From assembly GCA_045648025.1 (NCBI GenBank), contig JAZRNH010000064.1:1-11835 (forward strand): a stretch of DNA of 11,835 nucleotides. Direction: 5' to 3'. Positions 4,941 to 11,057 of the stretch are shown in pieces. The notes below the pieces were generated by a model, which was not told where the DNA came from, did not search any database, and saw nothing but the letters and a program-made list of their open reading frames with translations. Within the stretch, counting starts at the first letter, position 1; each line of letters starts with the position of its first letter. The stretch is from RGIG1681 sp045648025 (GTDB taxonomy: Bacteria > Bacillota > Clostridia > Christensenellales > UBA1242). The position numbers and the translations under genes are program-made.

Positions 4941-7900
4941 TTAGTTGTCTGTGTAGTCATTTGGATCTTTTCTTACAAATGGGTCTTCACTGTTATATAA
5001 TCTTTCTTTTTCGTTTTCATCAATTTGAATTTCATCGTCGTCAACAATTTCAACAACAGCCTTTAAATCGCCATCATCTTCTTCGTCATCTTCAACAGGT
5101 TCTTCAATTGGTTTTTCTTCAACCGGTTCAAGTTCGTGAAGTTTATTTTTGTCTTTGATAGATTTTCCAACAGTGTCATTGATTAAAAGGTCTTCAATGT
5201 CAGCTGCTGAATATTCTTTAGCAGTGGTTGCATTTGCAAGTTTTTCAGTGTGAGCAAAAAGTTTTTCCATTCTTGTTGATTCATCTCTTGGGTTGACAAG
5301 GTCAATAGGAACGGTTCTGTTAAGTTTTACAAATTGATAAATCATACATACAAGACCTGCAAGGAACACAACCGCAGAAATTGAAATGAATACGATTTGG
5401 CTGATTGGAACAGCAATGATTCCAAACACAACTGAGCTAACAATCATATTTGTTTTCATTTTTCTTAATTTTTTAACGATAAATGCTACAACAAATTCAA
5501 GAGCGGCAACAATTAAAAGCACAATGCCAATCCATGCATAATTGCCCTTTACTGGGTTGATAACAAATCCGTCTTCAACAACTTGTGAAAATCTAGCAAA
5601 GCGGTCATCTTCGCTTCTTGAAATCATAACATCATAGCTTCCGATTTTTGTTGGTGGTTCGAAAGTCCATTCGCCATCAACAAAATATTTTACTGTGAAG
5701 CCGGTAATTTTTGAGTATTCAATAAATGATGGGTCAAGTGCATCTGCAATATATGTTTGAGCAGAAACATCGATTTCTGGAAGTGGTTTTGCTTTCCATT
5801 TTGCATAAGCTGAAATGTTTGAATCTGGCATAGTTGTAAGTTTGAATTCTGTTGTGCAGTTTTCATCTGCAAACCAACCAATAAATGTGTGATTTTCATA
5901 GTTTATGGTTGGAATTTCAATGGTGTCTTTAAAATTGTAATATGAAACAATTTTTCCGCTTCCGTTGTTTGGATAGAATTCTAATGAAAATTGGTGAACT
6001 AACCAGTTTGCAAAAATTACAGTATCTTTTGTGAGTGTGAGTTTGTTTTCTGAGTCAAACACAACTTCTTGTCCGCTGGTGCAGTCATAGTTATAAAACC
6101 AACCAGCAAATGTGTAACCAGATTTTGTTGGGTTTGCAGGTTTTGAAACTTTTTCGTTATAGTCAACAGTTACGGATTCAAAAGTTGTTCCGCCTTTGGT
6201 GTCAAAGGTGATGGTGACTCTTTTGATAGTCCAAACTGCTCTAAGTTCAATGTTTCTGTCAGGCATTGTTTCAAGAGAGAATTCTTCTGTTTGAAGAGCT
6301 CCACCAATATATTCAAACCAACCAACAAATTTATATTCAGTTTGAGTTAAAACGGTATCGTCAAGAACAATTTCTGCACCATACTCAAATGTTTGTGGAG
6401 CAATTGTTTGACCGTTGTTTGTGATATAAGTGATTTGATAAGAATTGATTCTCCAACCTGCATAAACGGTTAAGTTGAGGTCTGGCATTTTTGCATTGGT
6501 AAAATCAAAAACAGATGAAGTTGCAGCTGCATCAGTGAACCAACCTGTGAAAGTGTAACCTGTTCTTGTTGGTGATGCAATGGCAGATAAGTCTTCATTA
6601 TAGTCATAAGTTTGTGAATCAATTGTTTCGCCATTAGCGGAATTAATGTATGTGATTGTGTGTGTATTTATGTTCCACTTTGCAATGTATGTTGGGGAAA
6701 CATTAAGCTCAGCAAATGTGTAAACTGAAAGATATTCAGCAGTTTCACTTGCGGTTGATTTTGATAAATATCTATAAGCTGTAAATGAATTTGAAATGTC
6801 AAACTCATCAAGTGATGTTTTGAAGTATAATGGAATATTTGATTCAATAATTCCGTGAGATACGAAATCTCTAAGTGTTTCTTGGTCAAAATAATAGGTT
6901 TGTGATTGATAAGAAATCTTTCCGAACCAACCATCAAAATAGTGATGGTCATAAGACATATTTTCAGCGGTTGGGAAGATTGTGTCTAATGCGGCTTCTG
7001 ACACAAAGAAGAAATCTTCTGGTGCGGTGTAGCCTTGATTGAAGTTTGCTGAGTTTGTGTCAAACACAAATGAAAGTGTTGAGGTTGCAACCATTGAAGT
7101 TTCGCCTCTTGAAACTTTAACTTCATAAAAATCATAAAGTGCAGTTGCTCCAAAGTGAGTTCCGTTTATTGAAGATACTCCAGAATAAATTAAAGATTCT
7201 CTTGCATTATAAGGTATAGAAATCATCAATACAGTGTTGTCTGCAAGTGGGTCACCGGTTGCTTGGTCAACAAAGAATGTTGCTTCGTCAACTGAAAGGT
7301 TGATGCCTTCTTCAAAGTTGTATAAATATTCAGTTGAGTGTGAAATTGTGTTTTTAAGATTAACTGTGTGGCTGGTTGATTTAAAGAAGATTGAGTGTGT
7401 GTTTGTTTCAACACCTGTGTCAGTTGTGACTGAGTGATTGAAATCAACTTCATCTAAAACAATAACCACTGGATTTGAACTTTCTTCAACTTCAACCAAA
7501 TTATAACTTGTGCTAACATCAACTTCGTTTGAAAGAACAAAATCTTTAAATGTGATTGATAGTGGTGAAATCGAACTTGGGTTGTTGATTGAAATGATTG
7601 CCGAATTGTTTTTTGCTGAAATTGAACCAGTGAGCAAATAGTTTTTGTTTAACGAAATTTTTGCTTGTGATTCAAGAACAACTGAATCAAACAAAATTTC
7701 TGTTACAGAATTTGCACTGTGTGTTGCAACAACTTCAATTGCAGCTTCAATTGTTGCGGCAGCGGGTTCAACAACTGTTCCGCCAGTTCCAACTGAAACC
7801 GAAAAACCAACTGTTTCATTTTTTATGGTATAGGTTTGTTCGTTTGCTGTGTAAGCGGCAGAAGTTTTGTTTTCTGTTTTTGAAACGGTTGCAAAAAGAA

Positions 7901-7949
7901 CTGCGGCAAACATTATTGATAAGATGATAGATAAAAGTTTCTTTTTCAT
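4941..7949 (-). CDS. Large surface protein: InlB B-repeats, MBG-like domain, 3 TM segments, acidic cytoplasmic tail
   Basis: This 1002-residue protein starts with a signal peptide (MKKKLLSIILSIMFAAVLFA, then a likely cleavage site near residue 32, TSAA). Residues 35-290 are an unassigned Ser/Thr/Val-rich region, possibly beta-helical. Four clear InlB B-repeat (Listeria-Bacteroides, Flg_new) units follow at about 430-499, 504-573, 577-649 and 653-718. Each has a GYTFxGWF-like core and a closing Y/A-x-W. A diverged, expanded unit at about 291-425 contains YFDGWFG and ends YIAKW. Residues 724-800 look like an MBG-like domain (YIADAL, FTVKYFVDGEW, GSYDV). Hydrophobic segments lie at about 804-825, 834-851 and 853-874. 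KKLRKMK at 826-832 and KLNR at 875-878 predict an N-out, C-in topology. The tail 879-1002 is acidic (runs around 941-980). There is no LPxTG. Start ATG has GGGAG eight bases upstream. It has its own terminator. The biological role is not recognisable; adhesion or envelope sensing is inference. Confidence 0.87.
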   Translation of the reverse strand: MKKKLLSIILSIMFAAVLFATVSKTENKTSAAYTANEQTYTIKNETVGFSVSVGTGGTVVEPAAATIEAAIEVVATHSANSVTEILFDSVVLESQAKISLNKNYLLTGSISAKNNSAIISINNPSSISPLSITFKDFVLSNEVDVSTSYNLVEVEESSNPVVIVLDEVDFNHSVTTDTGVETNTHSIFFKSTSHTVNLKNTISHSTEYLYNFEEGINLSVDEATFFVDQATGDPLADNTVLMISIPYNARESLIYSGVSSINGTHFGATALYDFYEVKVSRGETSMVATSTLSFVFDTNSANFNQGYTAPEDFFFVSEAALDTIFPTAENMSYDHHYFDGWFGKISYQSQTYYFDQETLRDFVSHGIIESNIPLYFKTSLDEFDISNSFTAYRYLSKSTASETAEYLSVYTFAELNVSPTYIAKWNINTHTITYINSANGETIDSQTYDYNEDLSAIASPTRTGYTFTGWFTDAAATSSVFDFTNAKMPDLNLTVYAGWRINSYQITYITNNGQTIAPQTFEYGAEIVLDDTVLTQTEYKFVGWFEYIGGALQTEEFSLETMPDRNIELRAVWTIKRVTITFDTKGGTTFESVTVDYNEKVSKPANPTKSGYTFAGWFYNYDCTSGQEVVFDSENKLTLTKDTVIFANWLVHQFSLEFYPNNGSGKIVSYYNFKDTIEIPTINYENHTFIGWFADENCTTEFKLTTMPDSNISAYAKWKAKPLPEIDVSAQTYIADALDPSFIEYSKITGFTVKYFVDGEWTFEPPTKIGSYDVMISRSEDDRFARFSQVVEDGFVINPVKGNYAWIGIVLLIVAALEFVVAFIVKKLRKMKTNMIVSSVVFGIIAVPISQIVFISISAVVFLAGLVCMIYQFVKLNRTVPIDLVNPRDESTRMEKLFAHTEKLANATTAKEYSAADIEDLLINDTVGKSIKDKNKLHELEPVEEKPIEEPVEDDEEDDGDLKAVVEIVDDDEIQIDENEKERLYNSEDPFVRKDPNDYTDN
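5796..6662 (-). repeat. Four tandem InlB B-repeat (Flg_new) units
   Basis: The units encode residues about 430-718, each roughly 66-73 codons. Cores are GYTFTGWF, EYKFVGWF, GYTFAGWF and NHTFIGWF, each followed about 25-35 residues later by AGW, AVW, ANW or AKW. The DNA copies are well diverged, so recent unequal recombination is not evident. Confidence 0.88.
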
Positions 7950-7972
7950 TCACTAATCTCCCAAGTTAAAAT

Positions 7973-8014
7973 ATTATATATTTTAATACTACTTTTTTTT
8001 CAATTAATTGTAAA
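7973..8014 (-). promoter_or_regulatory. Promoter region of the InlB-repeat surface protein gene
   Basis: Two overlapping candidates are visible on the minus strand. One is TTTACA (8014-8009), 17 bases, then TAGTAT (7991-7986). The other is TTGAAA (8003-7998), 19 bases, then TATAAT (7978-7973). The first has better spacing and the second the better -10 box. The leader carries GGGAG at 7962-7958. TAGGGTTAAA (8021-8030) lies just upstream of the first -35 box. Confidence 0.5.
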
Positions 8015-8020
8015 CTAAAA

Positions 8021-8030
8021 TAGGGTTAAA
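8021..8030. repeat. TAGGGTTAAA motif, third copy
   Basis: Ten bases identical to the core of the two 12-base repeats around the exporter promoter, in the same orientation. It lies six bases upstream of the TTTACA -35 candidate of the surface protein gene. I did not find the motif inside coding sequence in this window. Confidence 0.4.
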
Positions 8031-8047
8031 TATTCAAATAAAAAAAT

Positions 8048-8105
8048 AAAAAAAACAGGCTAAAAATTAACAAATCTCTGTGAATCGTTATTTTATCCTG
8101 TTTTT
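8048..8105 (-). terminator. Long-loop terminator of the methyltransferase-transketolase operon
   Basis: On the minus strand AAAAACAGG (8105-8097) pairs with CCTGTTTTT (8059-8051), followed by further T to 8048. The 37 bases between contain a second, inner helix: AAAATAAC against GTTAATTTT with one bulged base. The result is a bipartite hairpin rather than a simple short-loop one. It starts 24 bases after the transketolase stop codon. Confidence 0.72.
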
Positions 8106-8128
8106 AGTTTATATTTTTATGTTGATTT

Positions 8129-10051
8129 TTATTTTAATTTTTTGTTAATTAATTTAACAATTTGTTCTTTGTTAAAACCAGCTGCAGAATATACTTCTGA
8201 ACCCTTGCCACTAGTTTGATAATCTTCAACAGAAACAATGATATCGTTTTCGGTTGTATATTTGTGCCAAATTGGGTCGTTACTAGCTTCAATAACAACA
8301 GTAAGTTCTGGATTTTTAAGAAGCACAGAGTTTTTGTATGTCTTGTTTTGACTAGCAAAAAGTTTTTCGCAAGGCATTGAAATCACTCTCACTGAGTGGC
8401 TATCTTTAAGTTCTGCTGCAACAGCAACTGCAAGGTCAACATCTTTTCCGGTTGCAATAATTTGAATAGTTGGTTTTTTGTTGGTGTCGCATAAAACATA
8501 TCCGCCAAAACTTGCCATTTCAAGTGTAACAGTTTTGCTGCAAGGAAGTTTTGATTTTGACATAATAAGAGCGGTTGGTCTTTTTTCTTCAATAAATCTT
8601 TTGTATGCCCAAACAACTTCAGTTGTGTTTGCAGGTCGAATTACATCAACACCAATAATGCTTCTAAGTTGTGAGATTTGTTCAATTGGTTGGTGGGTTG
8701 GACCATCTTCGCCAATGTCAATTGAGTCATGTGTGAAGATTGACAAAACTGGAAGATTCATCATTCCTCTCATTTTGATTGCTGGAATCATATAGTTTGA
8801 AAATGCTAAAAATGTGCTATCAAAAACATTGAAGTTTGCGGCAGCAGCAATTCCGTTGCAAACCGAACCCATTGAGTGTTCTCTGATTCCAAAATGAATA
8901 TTTCTGCCCTTTAAGTTTTTTGCAGAAAAGTCTGATGACTTTGAAATAACTGCTTTTGTTGATGGACCAACATCGGCTGTTCCGCCAAAGAAGAAATAGT
9001 TTTCAGAAACAGCATTTAACACTTCGCTTGAAATGTCTCTTCCGGCTTTTGGTTCACCAGAGTTTAATTCTTTTAAAAGTTTTTCAAAGTTAAATTTAAT
9101 TGGTCTAAAGGTTGTTATGCTGTCAAGAATTCCTTGATTATCGGCATACCACTTCTTTGAAATTTGGATATTTTTGTTTGTGGCTTCACGACAAAAATCA
9201 TAAACATCTTCTGGAACATAAAACTCACCTTCGGTTCCAAGTTTTGCTTTAAACTCAACAAGTTCTTCTGGTGGAAGTGGATAAGCATGAACTTTTGCTG
9301 TGCCTTCTTTTGAGGTTCCAAGACCAATGATTGTTTTAAAGATAACAATAACTGGTTTGTTTGCCTTTTTTGCTTTTTCGATTGCTTTTGTGCAAGAAAT
9401 ATAATCGTGGCCATTTTTAACTTCAATAACTGCCCAGCCCATAGCTGCAAATTTGTCAGCTGTGTTTTCGGCATTGGCAAGAGTTCTTGCACCGTCGATT
9501 GTGATGTTGTTGTCTTCATACAATAAAACAAGATTATCAAGAGCAAGTGTTCCAGCAAGAGAACAAGCTTCAACAGCAACACCTTCCATCAAACAGCCAT
9601 CACCTGAATAGCAATATACTGTGTTGTTTATTGAATTAGGAAAAATATCTTGCATCTTTTTTGATGCGATTGCCATACCAACGGCATTTGCAACACCTTG
9701 ACCAAGTGGACCAGTTGTGACTTCAACACCCGGAACAATATTTTTTTCTGGGTGGCCAGGTGTTTTTGAGTGACATTTTCTAAATTGCTTTAAGTCTTCA
9801 ATTGAAAGGTCATATCCAAACAAGTGAAGAAGTGAATAATACATTGAACTTGTGTGACCTGCAGAAAGCACAAATCTGTCTCTGTTTGGCCAGTCGGTGT
9901 GAGTTGGGTCAAACTTCAAATGGTCGTGAAATAATGCCATCATCATTGTTGCTGCAGAAATTGCAGAACCTGTGTGACCAGACTTTGCAGTTGAAATTGT
10001 TTCGGCAGTGAGTGATTTAAAATAGTTAAGTGATTTTTCTTGAATATTCAT
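8129..10051 (-). CDS. tkt: Transketolase (full-length, single chain)
   Basis: A 640-residue thiamine-diphosphate enzyme that moves two-carbon ketol units between sugar phosphates in the non-oxidative pentose phosphate pathway, in the cytosol. Landmarks in order: SGHTG (24-28), DRFVLSAGHTSS (58-69), HSKTPGHPE (94-102), GVEVTTGPLGQG (108-119), and the ThDP/Mg signature GDGCLMEG (150-157) ending in YEDNN (178-182). FGGTADVGPS (355-364) opens the pyrimidine-binding domain. FGIREHSMG (387-395) holds the expected catalytic Glu391. HDSIDIGEDGPTHQP (441-455) and RPANTTEV (472-479) follow, with a C-terminal domain about 515-640. The length matches bacterial single-chain transketolases, unlike the two-subunit form common in Clostridia. 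Thr27 and Thr67 replace the usual Pro and Gly of GHPG and GHGS, and REH replaces REF; these look like lineage variants. Start ATG has AGGAG six bases upstream, and that AGGAG overlaps the stop of the upstream gene. Cotranscribed with the methyltransferase gene. Confidence 0.96.
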   Translation of the reverse strand: MNIQEKSLNYFKSLTAETISTAKSGHTGSAISAATMMMALFHDHLKFDPTHTDWPNRDRFVLSAGHTSSMYYSLLHLFGYDLSIEDLKQFRKCHSKTPGHPEKNIVPGVEVTTGPLGQGVANAVGMAIASKKMQDIFPNSINNTVYCYSGDGCLMEGVAVEACSLAGTLALDNLVLLYEDNNITIDGARTLANAENTADKFAAMGWAVIEVKNGHDYISCTKAIEKAKKANKPVIVIFKTIIGLGTSKEGTAKVHAYPLPPEELVEFKAKLGTEGEFYVPEDVYDFCREATNKNIQISKKWYADNQGILDSITTFRPIKFNFEKLLKELNSGEPKAGRDISSEVLNAVSENYFFFGGTADVGPSTKAVISKSSDFSAKNLKGRNIHFGIREHSMGSVCNGIAAAANFNVFDSTFLAFSNYMIPAIKMRGMMNLPVLSIFTHDSIDIGEDGPTHQPIEQISQLRSIIGVDVIRPANTTEVVWAYKRFIEEKRPTALIMSKSKLPCSKTVTLEMASFGGYVLCDTNKKPTIQIIATGKDVDLAVAVAAELKDSHSVRVISMPCEKLFASQNKTYKNSVLLKNPELTVVIEASNDPIWHKYTTENDIIVSVEDYQTSGKGSEVYSAAGFNKEQIVKLINKKLK

Positions 10052-10060
10052 AAACTACTC

Positions 10061-10930
10061 CTATTTTTTGTTTTTATGGTTTCCAAATTTTTGAAGACCT
10101 GCTTCATAAGAAACTAGTGTTGATGCAAATCCAACATTAAGTGATTCAACGGAACCAAGCATTGGAATAATGATGCTTTCTGAGTGGTCGAGTTTTCTCC
10201 ATGAGTCAGAAATTCCAGTGTGTTCGTTTCCAGAAATGATTGCAATTCTGCCAGAATAGTCGATTTCTCTGTAACTCTTTTTTGCTTGAAGGTCGGTTAC
10301 AACCGACTTGAAACCATTTGCTTCAAGCCAAGCTTGTGTTTCACCAATTTCTGCTTCTAAAACAGGAAGCATAAAACTTGCACCAAGACTAGATCTAACA
10401 AGTCGGCTGTTGCCAAGTTTTGCTTGTTTGTTTGTAACGATTGCAAAGTCGCCACCAGCAGAATCAAACGAACGAAGAATTGCACCAATGTTTCCAGGTT
10501 GCTCTAAGCCGTCCATAACAATTGCAAGAACATTATTGTTGTTTTTGATAAGTTTTTCAATGTCTGCAAAGGTGTAAACAATTGCTTCTGCAACAATAAA
10601 ATATTCATCATATCCGTCACGGTCAGAAATCTTTTTACAAGCCTTTTCTGAAATTCCGTAAGATTTCGCAGAATATTTTGTCATTTTTGCGATTTTTTCA
10701 AGCGATTTATCATCAATTTTTCCAGCTTCAAGTTTATCAGCATTGTAAAAGAAATGTGTGACTTTAATATTTTTTTCAATAAGTTTGTCAACAGCCCAAA
10801 GACCTTCACAAACAAAAAGTTTTCTGTCTTTGCATTTGTTTTCAACCAAGCTTTTTGCAAGGGCAACTTCATCAGATGAAATTCCTGCAATAAATGAGTT
10901 TAATTTAATTGTTTGAACTAAGTTATTCAT
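10061..10930 (-). CDS. SpoU/TrmH-family RNA 2'-O-ribose methyltransferase
   Basis: A 289-residue enzyme predicted to transfer a methyl group from S-adenosylmethionine to a ribose 2'-OH in rRNA or tRNA. The N-terminal part has the substrate-binding pattern LFVCEGLWAV (38-47), like the L30e-like domain of RlmB/TsnR-type enzymes. The SPOUT domain carries all three SpoU motifs: EQPGNIGAILRS (143-154, with N147 and the catalytic-type R153), ISGNEHTGIS (232-241) and IIIPMLGSVESLNVGFA (253-269, with S263-L264-N265). Start choice: the frame runs up to an ATG at 11002, but that lies upstream of the promoter. An in-frame ATG four codons before the chosen start overlaps the GGAG sequence. ATG 10930-10928 has GGAG with a six-base gap and is preferred. 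Stop TAG lies nine bases before transketolase. The exact target nucleotide cannot be decided, so no symbol is given. Confidence 0.9.
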   Translation of the reverse strand: MNNLVQTIKLNSFIAGISSDEVALAKSLVENKCKDRKLFVCEGLWAVDKLIEKNIKVTHFFYNADKLEAGKIDDKSLEKIAKMTKYSAKSYGISEKACKKISDRDGYDEYFIVAEAIVYTFADIEKLIKNNNNVLAIVMDGLEQPGNIGAILRSFDSAGGDFAIVTNKQAKLGNSRLVRSSLGASFMLPVLEAEIGETQAWLEANGFKSVVTDLQAKKSYREIDYSGRIAIISGNEHTGISDSWRKLDHSESIIIPMLGSVESLNVGFASTLVSYEAGLQKFGNHKNKK

Positions 10931-10936
10931 AATATT

Positions 10937-10940
10937 CTCC
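10937..10940 (-). promoter_or_regulatory. Ribosome binding site that fixes the methyltransferase start
   Basis: GGAG (minus strand) lies six bases upstream of ATG 10930-10928. It overlaps the next upstream in-frame ATG (10942-10940), which makes that ATG an unlikely start and trims 24 residues from the longest possible frame. Confidence 0.8.
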
Positions 10941-10952
10941 ATACAAATTAAG

Positions 10953-10980
10953 TTTATATTAATTTGCACCAATTTGTCAA
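10953..10980 (-). promoter_or_regulatory. Promoter of the methyltransferase-transketolase operon
   Basis: On the minus strand TTGACA (10980-10975), 16 bases and TATAAA (10958-10953) match the SigA consensus at 11 of 12 positions. The predicted leader is about 17 bases and holds only the ribosome binding site. The -35 box lies 31 bases from the -35 box of the divergent PHP gene promoter. Confidence 0.8.
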
Positions 10981-11011
10981 TTTTAAAGCAACTATCTTGC
11001 AAATTTTAGCA

Positions 11012-11040
11012 TTGACACTATTGTTTTTTAATTATATAAT
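11012..11040 (+). promoter_or_regulatory. Exact-consensus SigA promoter of the PHP-domain gene
   Basis: TTGACA (11012-11017), 17 bases and TATAAT (11035-11040) match the vegetative consensus at all 12 positions. The start codon follows 17 bases after the -10 box, giving a leader of about 10 bases that carries GGAGAG (11049-11054). It is divergent from the methyltransferase promoter. Confidence 0.9.
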
Positions 11041-11057
11041 TAACTGGCGGAGAGAAT

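Noticed and set aside
5796..6662. CRISPR array or recent DNA tandem repeats in the InlB-repeat region
   Set aside because: Periodicity is at the protein-domain level (about 66-73 codons) with diverged DNA. There are no short identical repeats with unique spacers.
9115..9582. 155-codon open frame on the minus strand inside transketolase
   Set aside because: It is an out-of-frame shadow of a strongly conserved gene, Leu/Lys/Gln-rich with no domain and no ribosome binding site.
10931..11002. Upstream extension of the methyltransferase frame by 24 residues (ATG at 11002)
   Set aside because: The extension begins upstream of the -35 box of the operon's promoter and lacks a ribosome binding site, while GGAG sits properly before ATG 10930.
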